Counted from the first letter of the stretch, positions 17,059 through 26,698 are shown. The stretch is DNA of 64,000 nucleotides from Peptococcaceae bacterium CEB3 (GCA_001029295.1 LDXJ01000057.1:124001-188000), one strand, 5' to 3'. The notes: generated by a model from the letters alone, not told the origin. Translations and numbers: made by a program.

Positions 17059-20000
17059 AGCCGCGAATCTTCCCGTTTTTCTCAAGTCGATTACGATTCA
17101 GGGGTTTAAGTCTTTTGCCGACCGGGTGAGGTTTGATCTTCAACACGGCCTCTCCGTGATCGTCGGTCCGAACGGCAGCGGAAAAAGCAATGTGGCGGAC
17201 GCGGTCCGTTGGGTCCTGGGGGAGCAGAGCGCCAAGAGCCTGCGGGGCAGCCGGATGGAAGACATTATTTTCGCGGGGAGCTTGGGACGGCGTTCAGTGG
17301 GCTTGGCAGAGGTATCCCTGACCTTCGATAATTCAAGCGGTATTTTTCCCCTGGATTTCCAGGAGGTTTGCGTGACCCGCAGGGTTTTCCGAGATGGGGA
17401 AGGGCAGTTTTTCATTAATCATTCTCCCTGTCGCTTGCGGGATTTGCAGGAGCTTTTCCTTGATACAGGAGCCGGCAAGGAAGGATTTTCCATCATCGGA
17501 CAAGGGCGCGTCGAGGAGATCCTGAATGCCAAACCGGAGGAGAGACGGCTGCTTCTGGAAGAGGCGGCAGGAGTTGCCAAGTACCGGGTGAGAAAGAAGG
17601 AGGCTCTTAAACGGCTGGATGACACAGAGCATAATCTCGAACGGCTTTTCGACATTCTGCGGGAGATTGAAGAACGGCTGGAACCACTTTCCCATCAGGC
17701 GGAGGTCGCCCGGCAGGGCCTGGCCCTGCAAGCAGAGTTGCACACCTTGGAAATTCAAGCGATCGTTCGGGATTTGACAGAGGTCCGGCGGAAACTGACG
17801 GCTTCCCAAGAGGAGGAGGCCAGTTTGCGCTTGGCCCGGGCGGAGGTTGAGGCCAAACTGGCGCAAGCGGAGGGGTGCGGCCAGGAACTCAAGCTTGAGG
17901 AGAAACAACTTGAGGAAGCGGTCCAACTTCAGCAGAACGAAGTCTTTCGCGCAGAGCAAGCTTGCGCTGCCCTGGAAAACCGGTTAAATGTCCTGCGGGA
18001 ACGCTATGACAATCTGGAGGAGCAGACCCAAAGGCTAGCCGGGGAGGTCCGGCAGGGCCACACTCTGGAGCGGGAGAACAGGTTGAAGGTCGAGGCCTTA
18101 GCGGGAAAGCAGGCACTTTTGCGGCACACGGTCCAAGAGGCGGCAACGGAACGCGCGGCCCGCGAGGAGGCTCTGGACCAAGCCAGGGCCAAAAACGGTT
18201 TGGATGTCTTGGAAAAGATCAAAGGCGAGTTATTCGCCGCTCTTTCCGAACAGGCGGCTTACTCCAACAGGCTGACAGGGGCCCGGCATACCCTGGACTC
18301 CCTGGAGCAGCAACAGACCTCTCTGGCCAAGGCTGAATCCGGTTACCTGGAACGGGTGCGGACTGTCCGCGGGGAGTTGGAGCAGATACAATCCCGCCGG
18401 CAAGGGTCTGACGAGGAAGAGGCTCGCCTGAGCCGGGAGGAAAGGGGCCTGCGGGAAGCATTGGCGCAGGCGGAAGCCGGGTTTCGGCCGGCGGAGCAGG
18501 CTTTGACGGAACTTAGGGGCCGTAAAGAAAGGCTGAGGGCCAAACAGCAGGCCCTGGCCTCATTGGCGGATTCGCTCGAAGGGTATGCCCGCGGAGTGCG
18601 CGAACTGTTGGCGGCTAAGAAGCGGGGAAATCCGGCTTGCCGGGGATTGTGCGGAACCGTGGCTGATCTGATTACCGTCGAGGAGAAGTATGAGTTGGCG
18701 CTGGAGACCGCTTTGGGGGGAGCGCTGCAGGATATCGTGGCTGAGGACCTGGAAGCCGCCAAACGGGCCATTGCTTTTCTGAAAGCGGAGCGAGCGGGCT
18801 GGGCTACCTTTCTGCCTCTGGACACGGTACGGGGAGGCAGTCTGGCGACGGCCTCAGCGGCGGCCGATCCGGGCTTTGTCGGCTTGGCGGTCGACTTGAT
18901 TCGCTTTGAGGAGCGTTACCGCCCGGCGATGGCCAACCTTCTGGGGCGCACCTTGATCGTGGCCGATATGGAAGCCGCGGGGCGGGTGGCGGCGGCTGCG
19001 GGTTATAAAGTCCGAGTTGTTACTCTGGAAGGGGACCAGATTCATCCCGGCGGAACCCTTACCGGCGGAAGCCGGCAACGCAAGGGCAGCAATTTCTTGG
19101 GACGGAGCCGGGAACTGGGTGTGCTGGCGAAGGACCTGGCGCTGCTGGCCCGGGAGGAAGAGGAAAAAGACCGGGACCTGCAAAGGCTGGCTCAGGAAAA
19201 AACAGGGCTGGAGTTGAAACTCAAGGATCTGAGCGAGAAGCGGCGCTCTCTGCGGGAGGAAAAGGCCGTTTTGGCCGCGAACCGCGAGACTTTGGAGGTT
19301 CAGCTGAGGCGGTGGAGTGAGGAACTGGACATTGCGCGGCAGAACGCCAAGGAGATCCGAGCTCAGAAGGAGGAGGCCGGGCAGGTGCTCTCAGAAGCGC
19401 TGAGTGCGGTGTCAGCCGGCGAAGAAAGAGTGTCCGGCCTGCGCCGGGCGCTGCAGCGGGAGGAGGCGCGGGCCCAGGCGGCGGCCGGGGAAGCGGAACG
19501 CTTGACAGAGGCCCTGACAGAGGCGAAAGTGCAGATGGCCAAGTGGGAGGAGGAACTGCGTCAGACATCCGCTCAACTGACGGAGGAAAAGGCGCGGGCA
19601 TCCGAGCAGGCTCGGGCGCTGCGAGAGGAAGAAGCAAGACTCGCCCGGATGGAGGAGAGCCGGGCGGCGGTTCTCGGGGAAAGGGAAAATGTGAGCCTGA
19701 CTTTGACCCAAGCGCAAGAAGGCAGAACCGACAAACAGCTGCGGCTGGTAGAACTGAGAGAAGAGCGGGAGCGGCTTTCCGCCCGGTCGGCGGAAGCCGA
19801 AGAACGGACGCGTGCAAGCCGGAAGCACCTGGCGGCCCTTGAGCAGCGTCAGCACAACTTGGAACTGGCGGCAACCCGTTGGCAGACCGAGTGGCAAGGG
19901 GGGTCGGTCCGCTTAGCGGATGAGTTTGCCCTGTCCTGGCCGGAAGCTTTAGCTTATGAGACGGAGATGGCGCGCGCTGAGATCCAGGAACGGATCAAGG

Positions 20001-20644
20001 TTCGACGCGGGGAGTTGGAAGCGCTCGGGCCCATTAACCAGGCGGCCGTCACGGAATATCCCGCGCTGGCGGAACGGCGGGAGTTTTTGCGGGCTCAAGA
20101 GGAGGACCTCCTGGAAGCCGGCGGGAAGCTGAGGAGACTGATCGCGGAACTGGATGAAACCATGAGTTTGCGTTTCAAAGAAGGTTTTGAAGCGGTGAAC
20201 GCGGCTTTCGGCCGGGCTTTTCAGGAACTGTTCAACGGCGGCCGGGCCGAATTGCGCCTGGTTGAACCGGACAATCTGCTGGAAACCGGGGTGGAGATTA
20301 TCGCCCAGCCGCCGGGAAAGAAACTGCAATGGCTTTCCCTCCTGTCCGGCGGGGAAAGGGCTTTGACGGCCATAGCCCTCTTATTTGGGCTCCTCCACGT
20401 TAAGCCGAGCCCTTTTTGTTTGCTGGATGAGATCGAGGCTTCTTTGGACGATGCCAATGTTCAGCGTTTCGCCGGGTATATCCAAAAACTTTCCGCCTCC
20501 ACTCAGTTTATTGTCATTTCCCACCGCAAGGGGACCATGGAAGCGGCGGATGTCCTGTACGGGATTGCCATGGAGGAGTCGGGGGTTTCCAAACTTTTGA
20601 CGGTGCGGATGGACGCGGGCGAGGAGGATCCGGTAAGCGCCTAG
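17051..20644 (+). CDS. smc: Chromosome segregation protein SMC
   Basis: SMC is the large ATPase of bacterial condensin, which organises replicated chromosomes together with ScpA/ScpB. The 1197-residue length is typical. Walker A GPNGSGKSN lies at residues 39-47. Long Glu/Arg-rich coiled coils follow (about 170-500 and 650-1010), around a hinge (about 510-640, with GLCGTVADLI and GGTLTGGS). The C-terminal head has the LSGGE signature and Walker B LLDEIEASLDDAN. The ATG at 17051 follows gaggaagg and overlaps rnc. The rnc-smc-ftsY order is standard in Firmicutes. Confidence 0.97.
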   Translation: MTEAANLPVFLKSITIQGFKSFADRVRFDLQHGLSVIVGPNGSGKSNVADAVRWVLGEQSAKSLRGSRMEDIIFAGSLGRRSVGLAEVSLTFDNSSGIFPLDFQEVCVTRRVFRDGEGQFFINHSPCRLRDLQELFLDTGAGKEGFSIIGQGRVEEILNAKPEERRLLLEEAAGVAKYRVRKKEALKRLDDTEHNLERLFDILREIEERLEPLSHQAEVARQGLALQAELHTLEIQAIVRDLTEVRRKLTASQEEEASLRLARAEVEAKLAQAEGCGQELKLEEKQLEEAVQLQQNEVFRAEQACAALENRLNVLRERYDNLEEQTQRLAGEVRQGHTLERENRLKVEALAGKQALLRHTVQEAATERAAREEALDQARAKNGLDVLEKIKGELFAALSEQAAYSNRLTGARHTLDSLEQQQTSLAKAESGYLERVRTVRGELEQIQSRRQGSDEEEARLSREERGLREALAQAEAGFRPAEQALTELRGRKERLRAKQQALASLADSLEGYARGVRELLAAKKRGNPACRGLCGTVADLITVEEKYELALETALGGALQDIVAEDLEAAKRAIAFLKAERAGWATFLPLDTVRGGSLATASAAADPGFVGLAVDLIRFEERYRPAMANLLGRTLIVADMEAAGRVAAAAGYKVRVVTLEGDQIHPGGTLTGGSRQRKGSNFLGRSRELGVLAKDLALLAREEEEKDRDLQRLAQEKTGLELKLKDLSEKRRSLREEKAVLAANRETLEVQLRRWSEELDIARQNAKEIRAQKEEAGQVLSEALSAVSAGEERVSGLRRALQREEARAQAAAGEAERLTEALTEAKVQMAKWEEELRQTSAQLTEEKARASEQARALREEEARLARMEESRAAVLGERENVSLTLTQAQEGRTDKQLRLVELREERERLSARSAEAEERTRASRKHLAALEQRQHNLELAATRWQTEWQGGSVRLADEFALSWPEALAYETEMARAEIQERIKVRRGELEALGPINQAAVTEYPALAERREFLRAQEEDLLEAGGKLRRLIAELDETMSLRFKEGFEAVNAAFGRAFQELFNGGRAELRLVEPDNLLETGVEIIAQPPGKKLQWLSLLSGGERALTAIALLFGLLHVKPSPFCLLDEIEASLDDANVQRFAGYIQKLSASTQFIVISHRKGTMEAADVLYGIAMEESGVSKLLTVRMDAGEEDPVSA

Positions 20645-20844
20645 CGGAGGGGTTCCGGTGGGAAGCGGTTCTTACGACCTCCTCGCTTAAGCCATGGGGA
20701 GGTTCAGGGTTCGGGAGAAGCTCGGAGAGGTTCGGTTAGTGTTCTCCGGCCGGAAGGTATAAATCGTTGCCCGGGCAGGATTGTTTAATGTTCGGGACAG
20801 TTATGATAAAATACTCCTAAAAGTGTCTGAAAGGAAGAGACAAA

Positions 20845-21777
20845 GTGGCGGGTTTCTTCAGCCAGTTAAAACAGGGTTTAGTCAAGACCAGGCAGAATTT
20901 TGTGGACAAGGTTGGAGAACTTTTGACCGGGCGCCGCAAGATTGACGAAGAACTGTACGAAGCGCTGGAAGAAGCGCTGATTCGCTCCGACGCGGGAGTC
21001 AACACGGCCATGGAATTGGTGGAAAAGTTGCGCCAAGAGGCGAAGAACCGGAAGCTGACCGAGGCGCAAGAATTGCGGGAAGTCTTGCAAGAATTGGTGG
21101 CGGATCTTCTGGGAGCGGGGAAGCCGCTCAACCTGGCCGAACGCGGCCCCACGGTTATCCTGGTTGTCGGGGTGAACGGCGTCGGCAAAACGACGACGAT
21201 CGGCAAGCTGGCCAATTATTTCCGGCGGGAAGGGAAACGGGTTATTCTGGCGGCGGGAGACACGTTCCGGGCGGCTGCCATCGATCAGCTCGAAATCTGG
21301 GGAGAGCGCTCGGAGGCGGAAGTGGTCAAGCAAAAAGAAGGGGCGGATCCGGCGGCGGTAGCCTTTGATGCGATTCAGGCCGCCAAGTCGCGCCAGGCGG
21401 ACATCGTCCTCATGGATACGGCGGGCCGCTTGCATAACAAGGTTAACTTAATGGAAGAGTTGCGGAAGGTGAAAAGAGTGATCACGCGGGAAATCCCTGC
21501 TGCTCCGCACGAAGTATTGCTCGTGCTTGACGCGACGACGGGGCAGAACGCCATACAGCAAGCGAAGCTCTTCCAGGAAACGGCCGGGGTTACGGGAATT
21601 GTGCTGACGAAGCTGGATGGGACGGCCAAAGGAGGAGTCGTGCTGGGCATTCAAGGGGAAGTGAGGATTCCGGTCAAGTGGATCGGGATCGGGGAAGGGA
21701 TGGATGATCTCCGCCCCTTTGTGCCGCGGGATTTTGCCGCAGCGCTCTTCAGCGGCCTGGATGAGGCGGATGGGTGA
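20845..21777 (+). CDS. ftsY: Signal recognition particle receptor FtsY
   Basis: FtsY docks SRP-ribosome complexes to the membrane and hydrolyses GTP together with Ffh. The 310-residue product has a short N-terminal region rather than the long acidic A domain of enterobacteria, then the NG domain: G1 GVNGVGKTT (109-117), the insertion-box FRAAAIDQL region, G3 DTAGRLHNK and G4 TKLDGTAKGG. The start is a GTG with aggaagag upstream. The 200 bases after smc hold no gene. ffh lies 3 kb downstream, so both halves of the targeting GTPase pair are close. Confidence 0.96.
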   Translation: MAGFFSQLKQGLVKTRQNFVDKVGELLTGRRKIDEELYEALEEALIRSDAGVNTAMELVEKLRQEAKNRKLTEAQELREVLQELVADLLGAGKPLNLAERGPTVILVVGVNGVGKTTTIGKLANYFRREGKRVILAAGDTFRAAAIDQLEIWGERSEAEVVKQKEGADPAAVAFDAIQAAKSRQADIVLMDTAGRLHNKVNLMEELRKVKRVITREIPAAPHEVLLVLDATTGQNAIQQAKLFQETAGVTGIVLTKLDGTAKGGVVLGIQGEVRIPVKWIGIGEGMDDLRPFVPRDFAAALFSGLDEADG

Positions 21778-21851
21778 CGGATTCCCGGAAAGTTTCCGGA
21801 GAAATGGTCTGGTGCCTTACAGGGGCCTGAAGCGAGAGGAAGGTGGTCTGG

Positions 21852-22892
21852 ATGAAGACAATCGAATGGTTGGGAGATTCTCTGCGGATATTGGATCAGA
21901 CTAAGCTGCCACTGGAAAGTGTTTACCTCTGGACAAAATCGTACGAAGATGTGGCTGGAGCGATCGAACGCATGCAAGTGCGAGGTGCTCCGGCCATCGG
22001 CGCTACCGCGGCCTACGGTTTCGCGCTGGGCGCTTTGGCTTATGAAGGGAGCCGCGAGGGATTGGACGCCTATATGGAAAAGGTCTCCGCCCGCTTGGAG
22101 TCCACCCGGCCCACGGCCGTCAATTTATTTTGGGCCTTGCGCCGGATGCAGGACACCCTGCGTGAGGCCCGGTCCGTTGAGGACCTGGCGGAAGTGCGGA
22201 AACTGTTGGTGCAAGAGGCAGACAAGATCGCCGATGACGACCGGCGCATGAACCGCCTGCTCGGGGAACACGGCAATGCGCTCGTTCCGCCCAAGGCGAC
22301 TATTTTGACACACTGCAACGCCGGTGCCCTGGCGACGGTGGATTACGGCACGGCTTTAGGCGTGGTTCGAGCCGCTGTGGCATCCGGTAAAGAAATCAAG
22401 GTTTACGCGGATGAAACCCGGCCCTTCCTGCAGGGAGCCAGACTGACGGCCTGGGAACTGATGCAGGATGGGATCCCGGTGACCTTAATTGCCGACAACA
22501 TGGCGGGTTTTCTCATGCAGCAAGGCAAGGTGGATTTGGTCATTGTCGGAGCGGACCGCATTGCGGCCAACGGGGATACCGCCAATAAAATCGGGACCTA
22601 TTCCCTGGCGGTGCTGGCCCATGTACACGGGATTCCGTTTTATGTGGCGGCTCCTACCTCAACCATCGATCTTAAAATGGCGGGGGGGCAGGATATCCCG
22701 ATCGAGGAGCGCGCTGGCAAGGAGATCCGAGAGTTCCGCGGGATTCCGGTGGCACCGGCGGACGTTCCGGTCTATAATCCTGCCTTTGATGTGACCCCGG
22801 CTAAATATATCACCGGGATTATTTCGGAAAAGGGTGTTGTTTCCCCTCCTTATTCCGTCAATTTCCTGAAGATTATGGTGCGTTCCTCATGA
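21852..22892 (+). CDS. mtnA: S-methyl-5-thioribose-1-phosphate isomerase MtnA
   Basis: MtnA converts methylthioribose-1-phosphate to the ribulose form in the methionine/methylthioadenosine salvage pathway. The 346-residue product belongs to the eIF2B-alpha-like family. It has RGAPAIGATAAYG, the catalytic cysteine in HCNAGALAT (about residue 155) and the catalytic aspartate in GADRIAANGDTANKIGTY (about residue 237). The ATG at 21852 follows gagaggaaggtgg. It pairs with mtaD, whose product handles the upstream nucleosides, and the two sit between ftsY and ylxM-ffh. Confidence 0.94.
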   Translation: MKTIEWLGDSLRILDQTKLPLESVYLWTKSYEDVAGAIERMQVRGAPAIGATAAYGFALGALAYEGSREGLDAYMEKVSARLESTRPTAVNLFWALRRMQDTLREARSVEDLAEVRKLLVQEADKIADDDRRMNRLLGEHGNALVPPKATILTHCNAGALATVDYGTALGVVRAAVASGKEIKVYADETRPFLQGARLTAWELMQDGIPVTLIADNMAGFLMQQGKVDLVIVGADRIAANGDTANKIGTYSLAVLAHVHGIPFYVAAPTSTIDLKMAGGQDIPIEERAGKEIREFRGIPVAPADVPVYNPAFDVTPAKYITGIISEKGVVSPPYSVNFLKIMVRSS

Positions 22893-22949
22893 GTTTGCGT
22901 CAATCTGCTTGCAAGGGCGTCGATAGCCAGTGAAAAGGGGGTAGCGCCA

Positions 22950-24248
22950 GTGGCCAAGTTATTAATTCGGGGAATGGTCCTCCCCATGAGCGGAGCGGAA
23001 GATTTTTATCCGCAAGGAGAGGTCGCGGTGGACGGGGACCGGATAGTTTCTGTGGGAGCGCAAGGTTCCGCGCCCCGGGGATTTGAGCCGGACAGATTTC
23101 TGGATTGCCCTAATGACGTCGTTATGCCCGGGCTGATCAATACGCACACTCACGCGGCTATGACGCTGCTGCGCGGTTATGCCGACGACCTGCCCCTGAT
23201 GCCTTGGCTGGAAGACAAGGTTTGGCCTTTTGAGGCCAAACTGAGTGACGAAGACATTTATTGGGGTACGATGCTGGCCTTGGCCGAAATGATCCGTTCC
23301 GGAACCACGACGATGTCGGATATGTACGCTTCGATGGATCGGGTAGCCGAGGCCGTCCTGAGCGCCGGAACGCGCGCGGCGCTGGCGCGGGGGATGATCG
23401 GCAGCGCTGCCAACGGTCTGCAGGCCCTGCGGGAAAATATCGAACTGTACCGCACCTACCACCGGGCCGGGGAAGGCCGGCTGAGGGTAATGTTCGGTCC
23501 CCATGCCCCTTACACCTGTCCGGGAGATTTCCTGCAAAGGGTCAAAAGTGAGGCGGAAACCCTGGGGGCGGGGATTCACATTCATGTCGCCGAGACGGAG
23601 TCAGAAATTAAGACCATCCGGCAGGAGCACGGCAGGACGCCAGTGCAGTGGCTCAATGATTTGGGTTTGTTCGGCGGACACGTGCTGGCGGCCCATTGTG
23701 TGCACCTAACGCCGGAGGATATGGAGATTCTGGCGGAAAAGCAGGTCTTTGTCGCCCACAATCCGGAGAGCAACATGAAGCTCAACAGCGGGACCGCGCC
23801 GGTACCTGAGCTAAAAAGGCGCGGCGTGGTGGTCGGCTTGGGAACTGACGGCGCGTCGAGCAACAATAATCTGGACCTCTTCGGCGAGATGCGCAGTGCG
23901 GCCCTGCAACAAAAACTGAGAGTAGACTCCAGTGCCCTGCCAGCTTATGAGGTCTTGGAGATGGCGACGGTCAAGGGGGCCCGGGCCCTGGGTTTCGAAG
24001 ATGTGGGCATGCTGGCGCCGGGTTTTAAAGCGGATTTGATTACGGTTGATTTTGACCGGCCGCACTTTTACCCGCGTTTCTCCATACCCGCTCACCTGGT
24101 CTATGCCGCCCATGCCGGGGATGTCAGAGACGTCATGGTCAATGGCCGGATGATCATGGAGGAGCGAAAGCTGCTCAGCCTGGACGAAAAGAAGATTTGC
24201 GCGGAGGCGGAAAGACGCGCCAAGAGGATTGCCCGGGAGCTTCTGTGA
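22950..24248 (+). CDS. mtaD: 5-methylthioadenosine/S-adenosylhomocysteine deaminase
   Basis: This is an amidohydrolase-fold enzyme that deaminates methylthioadenosine and S-adenosylhomocysteine to inosyl products. The 432-residue length fits. The metal site is built from NTHTHAAMTLLRG (HxH), the histidines in FGPHAPYTC, HVAETESEI and AAHCVHL, and the aspartate in GLGTDGASSNNNLDL. The product is cytoplasmic. The GTG start has aaaaggggg upstream. Together with mtnA it suggests recycling of S-adenosylmethionine by-products through inosine derivatives rather than by MTA nucleosidase alone. Confidence 0.92.
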   Translation: MAKLLIRGMVLPMSGAEDFYPQGEVAVDGDRIVSVGAQGSAPRGFEPDRFLDCPNDVVMPGLINTHTHAAMTLLRGYADDLPLMPWLEDKVWPFEAKLSDEDIYWGTMLALAEMIRSGTTTMSDMYASMDRVAEAVLSAGTRAALARGMIGSAANGLQALRENIELYRTYHRAGEGRLRVMFGPHAPYTCPGDFLQRVKSEAETLGAGIHIHVAETESEIKTIRQEHGRTPVQWLNDLGLFGGHVLAAHCVHLTPEDMEILAEKQVFVAHNPESNMKLNSGTAPVPELKRRGVVVGLGTDGASSNNNLDLFGEMRSAALQQKLRVDSSALPAYEVLEMATVKGARALGFEDVGMLAPGFKADLITVDFDRPHFYPRFSIPAHLVYAAHAGDVRDVMVNGRMIMEERKLLSLDEKKICAEAERRAKRIARELL

Positions 24249-24300
24249 GAAGGCGGGGATGTTCACTAAGGCCGTCGAGTCTGTCCTCGTCGAATTGTGC

Positions 24301-24329
24301 TTGACAAGGAAGGCACCTTTGTCTAAAAT
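24301..24329 (+). promoter_or_regulatory. Strong sigma-A promoter for ylxM-ffh
   Basis: TTGACA and TAAAAT with a 17-base spacer, 36 bases before the ylxM start. Confidence 0.8.
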
Positions 24330-24333
24330 AAGC

Positions 24334-24353
24334 GTAAAGCATTATTGCTTTAC
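24334..24353 (+). promoter_or_regulatory. Inverted repeat in the ylxM leader
   Basis: GTAAAGCA and TGCTTTAC, exact complements around a 4-base loop, lie between the promoter and the ribosome binding site of ylxM (agg at 24360-24363). This could be a repressor operator at the transcription start or a small RNA hairpin controlling translation. Confidence 0.6.
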
Positions 24354-24364
24354 ACGAGGCAGGT

Positions 24365-24733
24365 ATGGAGAAGTTTGCCAAGATGGTTCTTTTAGCGGAT
24401 TTTTACGGGCCGTTGTTGACGGAGAAGCAGCGGGCGATTTGGGACCTGTATTATGAGCAGGATCTATCACTGGCGGAAATTGCCGAAAGCGGGCATACAA
24501 CCCGCCAAGCCGTGCACGACCTTATTAAACGGACCGAGAAGATTCTGGCGGATTATGAAGCTAAGCTCGGACTTGTCGCCCGCTTTCTGGCGGAGCGGGA
24601 GAAAGTAGCGGAAGTGGACGGACTGCTGAACGCTTGGCAGCCCGAGGACTTTCGGGAGCAGGCACAGTGGCTCCGTTATAGCGAGATCAAGAGAAAAATC
24701 GAGGATATCTTGCAGGGACTCGGGATGTTCTGA
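24365..24733 (+). CDS. ylxM: YlxM, SRP-associated DNA-binding-like protein
   Basis: YlxM is a small sigma-factor-like helix-turn-helix protein always next to ffh in Firmicutes; in streptococci it modulates SRP pathway activity. The 122 residues include LTEKQRAIWDLYYEQDLSLAEIA and the recognition helix HTTRQAVHDLIKR (about residues 44-56). It opens a transcript that continues into ffh, 51 bases downstream. Confidence 0.92.
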   Translation: MEKFAKMVLLADFYGPLLTEKQRAIWDLYYEQDLSLAEIAESGHTTRQAVHDLIKRTEKILADYEAKLGLVARFLAEREKVAEVDGLLNAWQPEDFREQAQWLRYSEIKRKIEDILQGLGMF

Positions 24734-24735
24734 TC

Positions 24736-24767
24736 TCTGACTTCCGACCTCTGACCTCCGACTTCTG
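24736..24767 (+). repeat. Heptameric tandem repeat TCYGACY before ffh
   Basis: Four and a half contiguous 7-base units: TCTGACT, TCCGACC, TCTGACC, TCCGACT, TCTG. The same family recurs at 28551-28571 and, less regularly, near 28195-28255, each time in a gap between genes. Confidence 0.85.
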
Positions 24768-24784
24768 TTAAAGGTGGGGATGGC

Positions 24785-26131
24785 ATGTTCCAGGGCTTAA
24801 GCGAGAAACTTCAGGAGACTTTCAAGAAATTGCGCGGCAAAGGCAAGTTGAATGAGGCCGATGTGAACGCGGCCATGCGGGACGTGCGGATGGCTCTGCT
24901 GGAGGCCGACGTTAACTTTAAGGTCGTTAAAGACTTCGTGGCTAAGGTTAAGGAACGGGCTGTGGGCGCCGAAGTGCTGGAATCCCTTTCGCCTGCCCAG
25001 CAGGTTGTCAAGATAGTTCATGAAGAATTAATCGCGCTCATGGGAGGAGCGGAAAGCAAAATCCAAATCTCTCCCAAGCCGCCGACGATCATCATGTTGG
25101 TGGGTCTGCAGGGCGCAGGTAAAACGACCCATGCCGCCAAACTGGCTTCTTTGCTGAAGAAACAGGGCAAACATCCGCTGATGGTGGCCTGCGATATCTA
25201 TCGTCCGGCGGCCGTCAAGCAGCTGGAGGTCTTGGGGGAGCAGATTAAAGTTCCGGTCTTTGCCCAAGCGGGGCGCGCGGCTGCCGAAATAGCGCGGGCT
25301 GCGGTGGAGTATGCTTTCAAGCAGGGTGCGGATGTTCTGATCATTGATACGGCGGGGCGGTTGCATATTAACGAGGAACTGATGGGCGAGTTACAGGAGA
25401 TTAAAGCTCAAGTGCAGCCCCAGGAAATTTTACTCGTCGTGGACGCCATGACGGGGCAGGATGCCGTGAATGTCGCGGAAACGTTCCATGCCCGCTTGGG
25501 GCTGGATGGGGTCATATTGACGAAATTGGACGGAGATACCCGGGGCGGAGCCGCTCTTTCCGTCAGGGCGGTGACGGGCTGCCCCATCAAATTTGCCGGG
25601 GTGGGAGAAAAGATCGAGGCCCTGGAGGCTTTTTATCCGGACCGGATGGCATCGCGGATTCTGGGGATGGGAGATGTCCTTACTCTGATCGAGAAAGCCC
25701 AAGAGGCCTTCGATGAGAAAAAAGCCCAGGAGATGCAGCAGAAGCTGCGCAAACAGGAATTCAGTTTGGAAGACTTCCTCGAGCAGATGCAGCAATTGAA
25801 GAAAATGGGACCCCTCTCTTCAATTATGGAGATGATACCCGGAATCGGCAAACAGCTGAAGGATGTCACGATCGATGAAAAGGATATGGCCCATGTTGAG
25901 GCCATCATCCGCTCCATGACATCGGATGAGCGGCGCAAGCCCTCTATCATTAAGGATTCCCGCAAGCGGCGGATTGCCAAAGGGAGCGGCACGAGCATTC
26001 AGGAGGTCGGCCGCTTGCTGAAGCAGTTCGAGCAGATGCAAAAGATGATGAAACAGTTTGCGGGGGGCCTGCCGGGCGGCCTGGGCAAAGGGAAGAAAGG
26101 AAAAAGAGCGGGTCTGCCGTTTGTCCGCTGA
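24785..26131 (+). CDS. ffh: Signal recognition particle protein Ffh
   Basis: Ffh binds signal sequences of nascent membrane and secreted proteins and, with 4.5S RNA and FtsY, delivers ribosomes to the translocon. The 448-residue product has an N domain, the G domain with GLQGAGKTT (107-115), DTAGRLHINEE and TKLDGDTRGG, and a methionine-rich C-terminal M domain (from about residue 320, QEMQQKLRKQ onward) with the RNA-binding helix SRKRRIAKGSG. No SRP RNA gene was recognised nearby. Confidence 0.97.
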   Translation: MFQGLSEKLQETFKKLRGKGKLNEADVNAAMRDVRMALLEADVNFKVVKDFVAKVKERAVGAEVLESLSPAQQVVKIVHEELIALMGGAESKIQISPKPPTIIMLVGLQGAGKTTHAAKLASLLKKQGKHPLMVACDIYRPAAVKQLEVLGEQIKVPVFAQAGRAAAEIARAAVEYAFKQGADVLIIDTAGRLHINEELMGELQEIKAQVQPQEILLVVDAMTGQDAVNVAETFHARLGLDGVILTKLDGDTRGGAALSVRAVTGCPIKFAGVGEKIEALEAFYPDRMASRILGMGDVLTLIEKAQEAFDEKKAQEMQQKLRKQEFSLEDFLEQMQQLKKMGPLSSIMEMIPGIGKQLKDVTIDEKDMAHVEAIIRSMTSDERRKPSIIKDSRKRRIAKGSGTSIQEVGRLLKQFEQMQKMMKQFAGGLPGGLGKGKKGKRAGLPFVR

Positions 26132-26176
26132 CCGGCGGGGGCAAAGACAGGTATCCTGATAAGGAGGTGAAAAACA

Positions 26177-26440
26177 GTGGCAACGAAAATCCGTCTGCGC
26201 CGTATGGGCGCCAAAAAGCAGCCTTTCTACCGGTTGGTGGTGGCTGATTCCGCCTCGGCCAGGGATGGCCGCTTCATAGAGGAAATCGGTTATTATGATC
26301 CGACCAAACAACCCGAAGTCCTGAAAATTGACGAGGAAAAAGTCCTTAAATGGCTAACCACCGGGGCTCAGCCTTCGGACACGGTTAAGTCCCTCTTACG
26401 CAAAGCGGGACTGTTAAGTAAATTCGCCTCCAAGAACTAA
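26177..26440 (+). CDS. rpsP: 30S ribosomal protein S16
   Basis: This 87-residue S16 starts [19 protein letters not shown]. It initiates at GTG with a near-perfect aaggaggtg eight bases upstream. It follows ffh by 45 bases and precedes khpA, the common order rpsP-khpA-rimM-trmD-rplS. Confidence 0.97.
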   Translation: MATKIRLRRMGAKKQPFYRLVVADSASARDGRFIEEIGYYDPTKQPEVLKIDEEKVLKWLTTGAQPSDTVKSLLRKAGLLSKFASKN

Positions 26441-26467
26441 AGGGCTTTGAAACGGGAGATGGTTCTG

Positions 26468-26698
26468 TTGAAGGAACTGGTCGAGCTACTTGCCAAATCC
26501 CTGGTAGATCAGCGTGACCGGGTGTCTGTGGTTCAGACGGAAACGGACAAGATGGTGAATATCCAACTCACCGTTGCCCCGGAGGATATGGGTAAAGTGA
26601 TCGGCAAACAGGGCAAGATCGCGAACGCGATCCGGACTCTGGTTAAGGCGGCGGCCGTCAAGGACGGGCGCCGGGTGCATCTCGACATTGACCAATGA
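26468..26698 (+). CDS. khpA: KH-domain RNA-binding protein KhpA (YlqC)
   Basis: KhpA is a single KH domain that partners KhpB and binds many RNAs; in Gram-positive bacteria it affects cell elongation and RNA levels. The 76 residues carry the GxxG loop in MGKVIGKQGKIANAIRTL. The TTG at 26468 was chosen because family proteins begin with a KELVELLAKSLVD-like stretch and gggag lies nine bases upstream; in-frame TTG 26447 and ATG 26459 are possible. Confidence 0.92.
   Translation: MKELVELLAKSLVDQRDRVSVVQTETDKMVNIQLTVAPEDMGKVIGKQGKIANAIRTLVKAAAVKDGRRVHLDIDQ

Noticed and set aside
24249-24784. SRP RNA gene (ffs) near ffh
   Set aside because: The gaps around ylxM and ffh are too short and lack the GGAA tetraloop hairpin of SRP RNA.
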